NCBI RefSeq assembly: GCF_041052385.1
Contig: NZ_CP163439.1
Location: forward strand, 3,895,001-3,959,000
Direction: 5' to 3'
DNA from: Streptomyces sp. R28
GTDB taxonomy: Bacteria > Actinomycetota > Actinomycetes > Streptomycetales > Streptomycetaceae
Length of the DNA stretch: 64,000 nucleotides
The notes beneath the pieces were generated by a model. That model made no database searches, had not been told where the DNA came from, and saw only the letters and a program-made list of their open reading frames with translations. The translations under genes were made by a program, and so were the position numbers. Positions 8,717-16,821 of this stretch are shown piece by piece; the stretch's first letter is position 1, and each line of letters starts with the position of its first letter.

Positions 8717-9451
8717 TCACGGGTGGTACGGCGTGTGGGTGATGGAGGAGATCTTGAGGTAGCGGGCGCCGTCACCGGTGGCCCAGGTGGAGGAGTCCGG
8801 GTTGCCGGGCCAGTCACCGCCGACCGCGATGTTGGCGATGAAGCGCATGCCCGTCCCGGCCGGGGTCCTGTACCAGGTGGTGCCCGTGACGGCGCCGTCC
8901 ACGGCGAAGTCGATGTGGTCGGGGAACCAGCTGAAGGAGTACCTGTGGTACGCGTTCGTCCAGCCGGAGGAGTTCGTCTTCGAGAACTGCTGCTGGACGT
9001 TATTGACGTCGTGAGACGTTTGGTGGACGACGCCCGGGTTCTGTCCCACGATTTCAGCGGCGTCGAACTCCGGTAGCCACGGATTCAGGTACGCCGCCCA
9101 TACCGCCGGCAGCAGTCCCCGCCCGTTGGGCATGTTCGCGGTGAAGCTGTATGTGCCGTACCCGTACAGCGCCGTCGACTCCACGCGGCCCGAGTAGTAG
9201 ACCCCGCCCCCTGCGTTGTACGCCTTGATCACCAGAGTGTTGCCCTCGTACCAGACGCAGTCCGGCCTGTACGTCTGCAGCTCGTTGTTGGCAGTCCACC
9301 TTGCGTTGATCTTGTTCCAGGAGTTGACGGTCACGGGGGCGCCCCAGGAAGCGGCCCGTGCGGTCTGCGCACCCAGCATCAGTGTGGGCGGCACGGCCAG
9401 TGCGGCACCGAGTATGCCTCTGCGGCTCGGCCTGCGAGGTGGGGGGATCAT
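8717..9451 (-). CDS. Secreted glycoside hydrolase family 16 enzyme
   Basis: A 244-residue secreted beta-glucanase-like protein. The N-terminus RRPSRRGILGAALAVPPTLM with ARAA cleavage looks like a Tat signal. The mature part has the GH16 jelly-roll pattern, with LLPAVW and then EFDAAE: E128 as nucleophile, D130, and E133 as acid/base in the ExDxxE arrangement. Substrates are probably beta-1,3 or beta-1,3-1,4 glucans or related galactans. ATG 9451 is chosen because GGAG lies just upstream; the frame is open to 9499. The gene sits between recD2 and a decayed duplicate of recD2, which suggests an insertion or duplication event here. Confidence 0.85.
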   Translation of the reverse strand: MIPPPRRPSRRGILGAALAVPPTLMLGAQTARAASWGAPVTVNSWNKINARWTANNELQTYRPDCVWYEGNTLVIKAYNAGGGVYYSGRVESTALYGYGTYSFTANMPNGRGLLPAVWAAYLNPWLPEFDAAEIVGQNPGVVHQTSHDVNNVQQQFSKTNSSGWTNAYHRYSFSWFPDHIDFAVDGAVTGTTWYRTPAGTGMRFIANIAVGGDWPGNPDSSTWATGDGARYLKISSITHTPYHP

Positions 9452-9680
9452 CGCGGCTCCATTGCTTGGATGAACGAAGGGCGGTGGGAGCGGTCCCACG
9501 CCCTACTTGTCGCTGGACTGTAGAAGTTCGTTCGCTCATCGACAAGATGTTCCGCACAGATCGGCACATGCCTTTGGAAGTTGAACGAACCAGGTGGGCA
9601 ACCAAGCCGCCCCGCTGGGGGATCGAGGGGGTGCCGAAGCACGACCGTGGCCCGGCAGGTGGCGGGCGCATGCGCTCGCG

Positions 9681-9708
9681 CTTCGGGCTTCGGGCTTCGG
9701 ACTTCGAG
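9681..9708. repeat. Four tandem copies of a CTTCGGG-type heptamer
   Basis: CTTCGGG, CTTCGGG, CTTCGGA, CTTCGAG in direct succession, running into the hairpin at 9705-9728. A simple-sequence repeat likely due to slippage; no function is evident. Confidence 0.7.
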
Positions 9709-9728
9709 GGGCCAAGAACAGCCCCTCG
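9705..9728. terminator. Hairpin, possible terminator of the cupin gene
   Basis: Perfect 8-bp arms CGAGGGGC (9705-9712) and GCCCCTCG (9721-9728) with an 8-nt loop, about 270 bp past the cupin stop. It could end minus-strand transcripts. No other gene uses it obviously. Confidence 0.4.
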
Positions 9729-9861
9729 TCAGGGGTACGCGGGGAAGGCGCACCGCCTCGATTTCAGGGCGTCAGCGGGTTACCGCAGGCCAGGCAGCGG
9801 GCGTTCCGGGCCCGCGGGAGTGCCCTGTGCGGGGATGGCGGCCGGCCGGCCGGTGAGCTGC

Positions 9862-9980
9862 AGGGCGTGTCCGGCCGAAGTGCCGGGTGACACGGCCGGC
9901 GAAGACCGGGCCCGCGGGAACCCCAACGGCCCTCCCTCCGCAGGGACTCGCCGGCCTCGGCGCCGAGCGGCGCGCGACGG
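9862..9980 (-). pseudogene. Decayed, internally deleted copy of the recD2 5' region
   Basis: Two blocks match recD2 in order and orientation. Block 9862-9912 matches 8149-8197 and still reads GPVFAGRVTRHFG against GPVFADRITQHFG in the helicase. Block 9914-9980 matches 8304-8371 and reads ESLRREGRWG against ESLRMEGRWG. About 106 bp of recD2 between the blocks is missing, and the frames no longer join. Weaker similarity may continue left of 9862. The intact gene is 1.4 kb away, with the GH16 gene between. Confidence 0.75.
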
Positions 9981-9995
9981 CAGACCTGACGTGAC

Positions 9996-10361
9996 TCACC
10001 CCATCTGCGACGTCACGTGGTCGATCACCTTCTGGAAGTCCTCGGTCGGCGAGAACTCCACGAACTCCGAGTCCTCCAGGGCCACGGGGACGTGACCGGG
10101 CCCCCAGTAGTACGCCTGCCCCGCCTCGTAGTACTCCTCGCCCTCGGCGGTCAGCACCCGCAGTCGGCCCTTCAACAGGTATCCCCAGTGCGGGCACTGG
10201 CAGGCGTCGCCGTCGAGGCCCTTGAGGGCGGGGCCCATGTCCGTGCCCTCGGGCAGACGGATGTAGCCGACGGACATGCCGCCGCCCATGGGCCTGGTGC
10301 GCACCTCCACGCCCTCGCCCGCGAGGGCGACGGGTACGTCGTCGCGAGTCGCTGCCGTCAT
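9996..10361 (-). CDS. Cupin-domain protein
   Basis: A 121-residue single-domain cupin. The pattern CPHWGYLLKGRLRVLT followed by AGQAYYWGPGHVP corresponds to the two conserved cupin motifs, with H, C and H as possible metal ligands. The start ATG 10361 follows GGAGGAGTC. Such small proteins may bind metal and act as isomerases, dioxygenases or sensors; the sequence does not decide. It lies divergent from rbsR, and its upstream region overlaps the rbsR operator area, so it might share control with the ribose operon. Confidence 0.75.
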   Translation of the reverse strand: MTAATRDDVPVALAGEGVEVRTRPMGGGMSVGYIRLPEGTDMGPALKGLDGDACQCPHWGYLLKGRLRVLTAEGEEYYEAGQAYYWGPGHVPVALEDSEFVEFSPTEDFQKVIDHVTSQMG

Positions 10362-10491
10362 GACTCCTCCGCTCCGGCCCGCGCGGGCCTCGAGGAAACG
10401 CCCGGTGCCCTTCCAGCCTGGACCGGCCCGGTGTACGCCGCGACATCACGATCCGGTTTCGGGATGTGGTTGAGGGCTTGATTAACCCCCG

Positions 10492-10537
10492 TGTAATCGA
10501 TTCCAATCCTCCGTACACGTCGATGTAATCGATTCCA
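10492..10537. promoter_or_regulatory. Two identical LacI-type operators upstream of rbsR
   Basis: The 14-mer TGTAATCGATTCCA occurs twice (10492-10505 and 10524-10537), 32 bp start to start, about three helical turns. Its core TAATCGATT is nearly palindromic, as expected for a LacI-family dimer. The pair lies 52-97 bp before rbsR, so autorepression of the ribose operon is likely. The cupin gene on the other side could be affected too. Confidence 0.7.
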
Positions 10538-10588
10538 CGAGGATCGACCGTCGACTCCACGAACGATCCACGAGGAGGTGGAGCGGCG

Positions 10589-11626
10589 ATGGCGAGCATC
10601 AAGGATGTCGCTGCCGAGGCGGGCGTCTCCGTCGCCACGGTCTCACGCGTCCTGAACGACCATCCGTCGGTCAGCGCCGAGGCACGCGCGCGCGTGCTGG
10701 CCGCCGTCGAGACCCTGGGCTACCGCCCGAACGCCGTCGCCCGCTCCCTGCGCACCGACCAGACCCACACCCTCGGCCTGGTCATCAGCGACGTGCTGAA
10801 CCCCTACTTCACCGAACTGGCCCGCTCCGTCGAGGAGGAGGCCCGCGCGCTCGGCTACAGCGTCATCATCGGCAACGCCGACGAGCGGCCCGACCTCCAG
10901 GACCACCACGTACGCAACCTGCTGGACCGCCGTATCGACGGCCTGCTGGTCTCCCCCACCGACGGCGGCTCGCCGCTGATGCTGGACGCCGCGCGCGCGG
11001 GGACGCCGATGGTCTTCGTGGACCGGTGGATCCCGGGCATGGACGTGCCGGTGGTGCGCTCGGACGGGCGGGCCGCCGTACGGGACCTCGTGGCGCATCT
11101 GCACGGGCTCGGGCACCGGCGGCTCGCGATCATCGCGGGACCGGCGGCGACCACGACCGGGCGGGAGCGTGTGGAGGCCTTCCGGGAGGCGCTCGGCGCG
11201 TACGGGCTCGAACTCCCCGACGCCTACATAGGGCAGGGCGACTTCCAGGCCGAGAGCGGGCGGCAGGTCACCGAGGGCTTCCTCGACCTGCCCGAGCCGC
11301 CCGAGGTCGTGTTCGCGGCCGACAACCTGATGGCGCTCGGCGCCCTGGACGCCGTACGCGCGCGTGGGCTGCGCGTGCCGGACGACATCGCGCTCGCGGC
11401 GTTCGACGACATCCGGTGGTTCGTGCACACCGATCCGCCGATCACCGCGATCGCCCAGCCGACGGGTGAGCTGGGCCGGGCCGCCGTACGGGCCCTGCTC
11501 GCCCGCATCGAGGGCCGGCCCGGCCAGTCCGTCACCCTCCCCGCCCGTCTCGTCGTACGCCGCTCGTGCGGCGAACCACCGGCTTCATCGGAGCCGTCCC
11601 CCGCAACGAACAGGAGCCAGTCGTGA
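10589..11626 (+). CDS. rbsR: LacI-family regulator of the ribose operon
   Basis: A 345-residue LacI/GalR-type repressor. The N-terminal helix-turn-helix and hinge (ASIKDVAAEAGVSVATVSRVLN) are followed by a periplasmic-binding-like sugar sensor domain (about residues 60-330). The ATG 10589 has AGGAGGTGGAG upstream. The stop overlaps the GTG of rbsA (GTGA), so it is the first gene of the operon and its product should answer to ribose or a ribose derivative. Two identical operator sites lie upstream. Its role follows from operon position, not from residues specific to ribose. Confidence 0.88.
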   Translation: MASIKDVAAEAGVSVATVSRVLNDHPSVSAEARARVLAAVETLGYRPNAVARSLRTDQTHTLGLVISDVLNPYFTELARSVEEEARALGYSVIIGNADERPDLQDHHVRNLLDRRIDGLLVSPTDGGSPLMLDAARAGTPMVFVDRWIPGMDVPVVRSDGRAAVRDLVAHLHGLGHRRLAIIAGPAATTTGRERVEAFREALGAYGLELPDAYIGQGDFQAESGRQVTEGFLDLPEPPEVVFAADNLMALGALDAVRARGLRVPDDIALAAFDDIRWFVHTDPPITAIAQPTGELGRAAVRALLARIEGRPGQSVTLPARLVVRRSCGEPPASSEPSPATNRSQS

Positions 11627-13164
11627 GCAACGCGGACGAGTTGCTGCGCATCGAGGGCCTACGGAAGGCCTTCCCGGGCGTGGTCGCGCTGGACGGCGTC
11701 GACTTCGATCTGCGCCGGGGCGAGGTGCATGTGCTGCTCGGCGAGAACGGCGCCGGCAAGAGCACCCTCATCAAGATGCTCTCCGGCGCCTACACGCCCG
11801 ACGCCGGGCGGATCCTGGTCGGCGGCGAGGAGAGGCGCATCCATGGTGCGCAGGACTCCGAGCGCCTCGGGATCGCCACCATCTACCAGGAGTTCAACCT
11901 CGTTCCCGATCTGACGGTCGCCGAGAACATCTTCCTGGGACGCCAGCCGCGCCGGTTCGGGATGATCGACCGGAAGAGGATGGAGGCCGACGCCGAGGTC
12001 CTCCTCGCGCGCGTGGGCGTGCAGGTGTCGCCCCGCGCGCGTGTCCGCGAACTCGGCATCGCACGCCTGCAGATGGTCGAGATCGCGAAGGCGCTCAGCC
12101 TGGACGCGCGCGTGCTGATCATGGACGAGCCGACGGCCGTGCTCACCTCGGAAGAGGTGGACAAGCTCTTCGCGATCGTGCGCAAGCTGCGCGAGGACGG
12201 CGTCGGGATCGTCTTCATCACGCATCACCTGGAGGAGATCGCCGCCCTGGGAGACCGGGTGACGGTCATCCGGGACGGCAGGAGCGTCGGGCAGGTCCCG
12301 GCCGCCACGCCCAAGGACGAGCTCGTACGGCTCATGGTGGGGCGCTCCATCGAGCAGCAGTACCCGCGTGAACGGGCCGACCGCGGTGCCGCGTTGCTGT
12401 CGGTCGAGGGGCTGACCCGGGACGGCGTCTTCCACGACGTCTGCTTCGAGGTGCACGCCGGTGAGGTGGTCGGCATCGCGGGGCTGGTCGGCGCCGGCCG
12501 TACCGAGGTCGTGCGGGCCGTGTTCGGGGCGGATCCGTACGACAAGGGGTCCGTGAAGGTCGGCGGTTCCTCCCTCCCCAAGTACGACGTCAACGCGGCG
12601 ATGACCGCGGGCATCGGGCTGATCCCCGAGGACCGCAAGGGCCAGGGCCTGGTGCTGGACGCGTCCGTCGAGGAGAACCTCGGCCTGGTGACGCTGCGTT
12701 CGGCCACGCGCGCGGGGCTCGTCGACCTCAAGGGCCAGCGGGAGGCGGACGCGCGGATCGCGGGGCAGCTCGGCGTGCGGATGGCGGGCCTCGGGCAGCA
12801 CGTGCGCACGCTCTCCGGCGGCAACCAGCAGAAGGTCGTCATCGGCAAGTGGCTGCTCGCCGACACCAAGGTGCTGATCCTCGACGAGCCGACGCGTGGC
12901 ATCGACGTCGGCGCCAAGGTCGAGATCTACCAGCTCATCAATGAACTGACGGCAGCCGGCGCCGCCGTCCTGATGATCTCCAGCGATCTGCCGGAGGTCC
13001 TCGGCATGAGCGACCGGGTCCTGGTGATGGCCCAGGGCCGGATCGCGGGCGAACTCACCGCCGACGAGGCCACCCAGGACTCCGTGATGGCGCTCGCCGT
13101 CAGCAACCCCACCCCCGACCTCACCATCGACAAGACCGGAACGGAGGCCACCCGTGGCCACTGA
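11623..13164 (+). CDS. rbsA: Ribose ABC transporter ATP-binding protein RbsA
   Basis: A 513-residue double ATPase of the sugar-importer (CUT2) type. The first half has Walker A GENGAGKST (40-48), RLQMVEIAKALS as a degenerate signature and VLIMDEPTAVL. The second half has the usual degenerate Walker A GLVGAGRTE, the signature SGGNQQKV and VLILDEPTRGIDVGAK. The GTG 11623 overlaps the rbsR stop and follows AGGAGCCAG; an in-frame extension to 11566 would lie inside rbsR. It energises import through the fused permease/binding protein encoded next. Confidence 0.93.
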   Translation: MSNADELLRIEGLRKAFPGVVALDGVDFDLRRGEVHVLLGENGAGKSTLIKMLSGAYTPDAGRILVGGEERRIHGAQDSERLGIATIYQEFNLVPDLTVAENIFLGRQPRRFGMIDRKRMEADAEVLLARVGVQVSPRARVRELGIARLQMVEIAKALSLDARVLIMDEPTAVLTSEEVDKLFAIVRKLREDGVGIVFITHHLEEIAALGDRVTVIRDGRSVGQVPAATPKDELVRLMVGRSIEQQYPRERADRGAALLSVEGLTRDGVFHDVCFEVHAGEVVGIAGLVGAGRTEVVRAVFGADPYDKGSVKVGGSSLPKYDVNAAMTAGIGLIPEDRKGQGLVLDASVEENLGLVTLRSATRAGLVDLKGQREADARIAGQLGVRMAGLGQHVRTLSGGNQQKVVIGKWLLADTKVLILDEPTRGIDVGAKVEIYQLINELTAAGAAVLMISSDLPEVLGMSDRVLVMAQGRIAGELTADEATQDSVMALAVSNPTPDLTIDKTGTEATRGH

Positions 13165-15106
13165 CACGCTCAAGAGCTCAGCGGGCGCGAGTGGCGCCCC
13201 GGGCGGCCTGCGCCGCCTCCTCCTCGACAACGGCGCGCTGACCGCGCTGATCGCCCTCGTCATCGCGATGTCGGCGCTGTCCGGCGACTTCATGACGACG
13301 GACAACCTCCTCAACGTCGGCGTCCAGGCGGCCGTGACCGCCATCCTCGCCTTCGGCGTCACCTTCGTGATCGTCTCCGCGGGCATCGACCTGTCGGTCG
13401 GCTCGGTGGCGGCCCTGTCGGCCACCGTCCTCGCTTGGAGCGCCACTTCGCAGGGCATGCCGGTCGTCCTCGCGGTCGTCCTCGCGATCACGACCGGCAT
13501 AGTGTGCGGCCTGGTCAACGGCATCCTGATCTCGTACGGGAAGCTGCCGCCGTTCATCGCGACGCTGGCCATGCTGTCCGTGGCCCGCGGTCTGTCCCTG
13601 GTGATCTCGCAGGGCTCCCCCATCGCCCTGCCCGACTCGGTCTCGCACCTCGGCGACACCCTCGGCGGCTGGCTGCCGGTTCCGGTGCTCGTGATGGTCG
13701 GCATGGGTCTGATCACGGCGTTCGTGCTCGGGCGGACGTACATCGGCCGCTCGATGTACGCGATCGGCGGCAACGAGGAGGCGGCCCGCCTCTCCGGTCT
13801 GCGGGTCAAGAAGCAGAAGCTCGCGATCTACGCCTTCTCCGGGCTGTTCGCCGCCGCCGCGGGCATCGTGCTCGCCGCCCGCCTCTCCTCCGCGCAGCCG
13901 CAGGCCGCGCAGGGCTACGAGCTCGACGCCATCGCGGCGGTCGTCATCGGCGGCGCCTCGCTCGCGGGCGGCACCGGCAAGGCGTCCGGGACCCTGATCG
14001 GCGCGCTGATCCTGGCGGTGCTGCGCAACGGCCTCAACCTCCTTTCGGTGTCCGCCTTCTGGCAGCAGGTCGTCATCGGTGTCGTCATCGCGCTGGCGGT
14101 GCTCCTGGACACGGTGCGGCGCAAGGCGGGGGCGACCCCGGTGGCCGCCGGCACCTCCCAGGGCGGCAAGGGCAAGCAGGCGGCGACGTACGTACTCGCG
14201 GCCGTGGTCGCGGCGGCCGTCGTCGGCGCGATGTCCTTCCTGCACACCGGTTCGTCGGAGGCGAAGAGCCAGAAGATCGGGCTGTCGCTGTCGACCCTCA
14301 ACAACCCGTTCTTCGTGCAGATCCGGGCGGGTGCGCAGGCGGAGGCAAAGAAGCTGGGCGTGGACCTGACCGTCACCGACGCGCAGAACGACGCCTCGCA
14401 GCAGGCCAACCAGCTGCAGAACTTCACCAGTGAGGGCCTCGGCACGATCATCGTGAACCCGGTGGACTCCGACGCCGTGACCCCGGCGGCGAAGGCCGTC
14501 AACAAGTCGGACATCCCGCTCGTCGCCGTCGACCGTTCGGTCAACAACGCCACCACCGCCGCGCTCGTCGCCTCCGACAACGTCACCGGCGGCAAGCTCG
14601 CCGCCAAGGCGCTCGCCGAGAAGCTGGGCGGCAAGGGCAAGATCGTGATCCTGCAGGGCCAGGCGGGCACCTCCGCCAGCCGTGAGCGCGGCTCGGGCTT
14701 CGCCGAGGGCCTGAAGGCCTACCCCGGCATCGAGGTCGTCGCCAAGCAGCCCGCCGACTGGGACCGCACCAAGGGCCTGGACGTCATGACCAACCTGCTC
14801 CAGGCCAACCCCGACATCGGCGGCGTCTTCGCGGAGAACGACGAGATGGCCCTCGGCGCGATCAAGGCGCTGGGCTCCAAGGCCGGCAAGTCCGTCCAGG
14901 TCATCGGCTTCGACGGAACCGCGGACGGTCTCAAGGCCGTCGAAGCTGGCACGCTGTACGCGTCGGTGGCGCAGCAGCCGACGGAGCTCGGCAGGATCGC
15001 CGTGCAGAACGCGGTGAAGGCCGCCGAGGGCGACAAGGTCGAGAAGTCGGTGATGGTGCCGGTGAAGGTGGTCACGAAGGAGAACGTGGCCGGCTTCACG
15101 GGCTGA
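13154..15106 (+). CDS. Fused ribose permease and substrate-binding protein (RbsC-RbsB)
   Basis: A 650-residue protein in one open frame. Residues about 15-330 are an RbsC-type CUT2 permease with many hydrophobic helices and the VSAGIDLSVGS and GGNEEAARLSG motifs. After a charged linker, a hydrophobic segment (about 341-363) leads into a complete ribose-binding domain (about 373-650), with IGLSLSTLNNPFFV at its start and VIGFDGTADGL near its end. The binding domain lacks its own cleavable signal and should stay tethered outside the membrane. The GTG start overlaps rbsA by 11 bp. A protein of this type is, as I recall, annotated at S. coelicolor SCO2747. Confidence 0.92.
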   Translation: MATDTLKSSAGASGAPGGLRRLLLDNGALTALIALVIAMSALSGDFMTTDNLLNVGVQAAVTAILAFGVTFVIVSAGIDLSVGSVAALSATVLAWSATSQGMPVVLAVVLAITTGIVCGLVNGILISYGKLPPFIATLAMLSVARGLSLVISQGSPIALPDSVSHLGDTLGGWLPVPVLVMVGMGLITAFVLGRTYIGRSMYAIGGNEEAARLSGLRVKKQKLAIYAFSGLFAAAAGIVLAARLSSAQPQAAQGYELDAIAAVVIGGASLAGGTGKASGTLIGALILAVLRNGLNLLSVSAFWQQVVIGVVIALAVLLDTVRRKAGATPVAAGTSQGGKGKQAATYVLAAVVAAAVVGAMSFLHTGSSEAKSQKIGLSLSTLNNPFFVQIRAGAQAEAKKLGVDLTVTDAQNDASQQANQLQNFTSEGLGTIIVNPVDSDAVTPAAKAVNKSDIPLVAVDRSVNNATTAALVASDNVTGGKLAAKALAEKLGGKGKIVILQGQAGTSASRERGSGFAEGLKAYPGIEVVAKQPADWDRTKGLDVMTNLLQANPDIGGVFAENDEMALGAIKALGSKAGKSVQVIGFDGTADGLKAVEAGTLYASVAQQPTELGRIAVQNAVKAAEGDKVEKSVMVPVKVVTKENVAGFTG

Positions 15107-15114
15107 GAACGACG

Positions 15115-15146
15115 GGCGGGCGGGTCCTTGCAAGGTCCCGCCCGCC
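15115..15146 (+). promoter_or_regulatory. Intercistronic hairpin between rbsCB and rbsK
   Basis: Arms GGCGGGCGGG (15115-15124) and CCCGCCCGCC (15137-15146) enclose an inner CCTTG/CAAGG stem with a T-T mismatch between. It lies in the only long gap (77 bp) of the operon. It may stabilise the transporter mRNA or partly terminate before rbsK-rbsD. Confidence 0.55.
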
Positions 15147-15183
15147 TCGAGTCGCTACGGGGATCTATCAGGGGAGCAACCTC

Positions 15184-16173
15184 ATGTACGACTACGACCT
15201 CCTGGTCGTAGGGTCGGCCAACGCCGACCTGGTGATCGGCGTCGAGCGTCGGCCGGGGGCCGGCGAGACCGTGCTCGGCTCCGATCTGGCCGTCCACCCG
15301 GGCGGCAAGGGCGCGAACCAGGCGGTCGCCGCTGCCCGGCTCGGTGCCCGTACGACCCTGCTGGCCCGGGTCGGCGACGACGCGCACGGCCGGCTGCTGC
15401 TCGACTCGCAGCGGGCGGCCGGCGTCGACACGGTGGGTGTCCTGGTCGGCGGCGCGCCGACCGGCGTCGCACTGATCACGGTGGACCCGTCCGGGGACAA
15501 CAGCATCGTGGTCTCGCCGGGCGCCAACGGACGGCTCACGCCGCAGGACGTACAGGCCGCCGCGAGCCTCTTCCAGGCGTCCCGAGTGGTCTCGGCCCAG
15601 CTGGAGATCCCGCTGGAGACGGTCGTCGAGGTCGTGCGCAGCCTGGCGGACGGCAGCCGCTTCGTCCTCAACCCCTCCCCGCCCCGCCCGCTGCCCGCCG
15701 AGGTGCTGGCGGCCTGCGACCCGCTGATCGTGAACGAGCACGAGGCGAAGGTGATCCTCGGCGACTCTACGGCCGGCGACACCCCCGAGGACTGGGCGCG
15801 GATCCTGCTCGCCAAGGGCCCCCGCTCGGTGGTGGTGACCCTGGGCGCGGAGGGTGCGCTGGTGGCCTCCGCGCAGGGTGTGACACGAGTCCCGTCCGTG
15901 AAGGTGGACGCGGTGGACACGACGGGCGCGGGCGACGCGTTCACGGCCGCGCTGGCCTTCAAGCTCGGGACGGGCTCGTCCCTGGCCGACGCGGCGGCGT
16001 ACGCGGCCCGGGTCGGGGCGGCGGCCGTGACCAGGGAGGGCGCGCAGGAGTCGTTCCCGACGGCGGCGGAGGTCGAGGCCCGGTGCTGTGCTGATCCGGG
16101 GGACGACCCCCGGACCCCCGGCAGGGGGTCGGACAGCGCACCCGGCGTGTCCTCGCAAGGTGGGGCCCAGTGA
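15184..16173 (+). CDS. rbsK: Ribokinase
   Basis: A 329-residue PfkB-family sugar kinase that phosphorylates ribose with ATP to ribose 5-phosphate. It has the N-terminal GGKGANQAVAAARLG signature and the C-terminal DTTGAGDAF motif (about 245-253) with the catalytic aspartate. ATG 15184 follows GGGGAGCAACCTC. The last 30 or so residues, after EVEARC, are Pro/Gly/Asp-rich and not typical of ribokinases; the DNA there has runs of CCCCCGGA, so read-through into former non-coding DNA is possible. The stop overlaps the GTG of rbsD. Confidence 0.92.
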   Translation: MYDYDLLVVGSANADLVIGVERRPGAGETVLGSDLAVHPGGKGANQAVAAARLGARTTLLARVGDDAHGRLLLDSQRAAGVDTVGVLVGGAPTGVALITVDPSGDNSIVVSPGANGRLTPQDVQAAASLFQASRVVSAQLEIPLETVVEVVRSLADGSRFVLNPSPPRPLPAEVLAACDPLIVNEHEAKVILGDSTAGDTPEDWARILLAKGPRSVVVTLGAEGALVASAQGVTRVPSVKVDAVDTTGAGDAFTAALAFKLGTGSSLADAAAYAARVGAAAVTREGAQESFPTAAEVEARCCADPGDDPRTPGRGSDSAPGVSSQGGAQ

Positions 16174-16559
16174 AGAAGGCCGGAATCCTGAACCGTCACC
16201 TCTCCGGCGCCCTCGCCGAGCTGGGCCACGGCCACGGCGTGCTGGTGTGCGACGCCGGCATGCCGATACCCGACGGCCCCCGGGTCGTCGACCTGGCCTT
16301 CCGGGCCGGGGTGCCGTCCTTCGCCGAGGTGCTGGACGGTCTGCTGGCCGAGCTGGCGGTCGAGGGCGCGACGGCGGGGCAGGAGATACGCGAGGCCAAT
16401 CCGGCGACGGCCGCGCTGCTGGAGGGCGAGTTTCCCGAGCTGGAGCTGGTCACGCACGAGCGGCTCAAGGAGCTGTCGGCCGGGGCGCGGCTGGTCGTAC
16501 GGACCGGGGAGGCACGGCCGTACGCGAATGTGCTGCTGCGCTGCGGGGTCTTCTTCTGA
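16170..16559 (+). CDS. rbsD: D-ribose pyranase
   Basis: A 129-residue RbsD/FucU-family mutarotase that interconverts the pyran and furan forms of ribose so that ribokinase gets its substrate. The family features are MKKAGILN at the start, LGHGHGVLVCDAGMPIP with the catalytic histidine and aspartate, and ARPYANVLLRCGV at the end. GTG 16170 overlaps the rbsK stop (GTGA) with AAGGTGGGG upstream. It is the last gene of the ribose operon, which ends at the palindromic terminator 57 bp downstream. Confidence 0.93.
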   Translation: MKKAGILNRHLSGALAELGHGHGVLVCDAGMPIPDGPRVVDLAFRAGVPSFAEVLDGLLAELAVEGATAGQEIREANPATAALLEGEFPELELVTHERLKELSAGARLVVRTGEARPYANVLLRCGVFF

Positions 16560-16615
16560 GCTGCCGGACGCAGGGAGACCGCACGAAGACCGTCGCAGTG
16601 CCGTAGGAACGTTTC

Positions 16616-16645
16616 GAGGGGCCCGGTCCGCGGACCGGGCCCCTC
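16616..16645. terminator. Perfect 30-bp palindromic terminator of the rbs operon
   Basis: The 15-bp arm GAGGGGCCCGGTCCG (16616-16630) is followed directly by its exact reverse complement (16631-16645), then GGGTTCC. It is a very stable hairpin without a U-tract, as often in Streptomyces. Confidence 0.8.
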
Positions 16646-16821
16646 GGGTTCCCTCCCCATCAGAACCCCCGCGATCCCCCCGGATCCCCCTCCAGAAGTC
16701 CTGATGCCAAGTACGACCCGCAAGGTGGGGGGAGGGTTGTACGGTCTCCGCGGATTTTTTTCCGGCGCGTCCTGGCACCCTCGGAATGCCCAGGAATCCG
16801 AACAGACGTAGCGTTTCAGAT

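Larger units (their letters stand above)
9452..9995. other. Gene-poor stretch with repeats and a recD2 remnant
   Basis: No intact gene is seen between the GH16 start and the cupin stop. It contains a four-copy 7-bp repeat (9681-9708), a hairpin (9705-9728) and a decayed piece of recD2 (9862-9980). ORFs across it in several frames show no protein-like composition. Confidence 0.6.

Noticed and set aside
9358..10095. 245-codon plus-strand frame between GH16 and cupin
   Set aside because: No family similarity and it crosses both the recD2 remnant and the GH16 start; composition is like random GC-rich DNA.
11659..13809. 716-codon minus frame across rbsA and rbsCB
   Set aside because: Crosses two real genes on the other strand and has no protein-like motif.
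13178..15133. 651-codon frame opposite the RbsC-RbsB fusion
   Set aside because: Antisense shadow with His/Arg/Asp-rich content, while the plus strand encodes a clear transporter.
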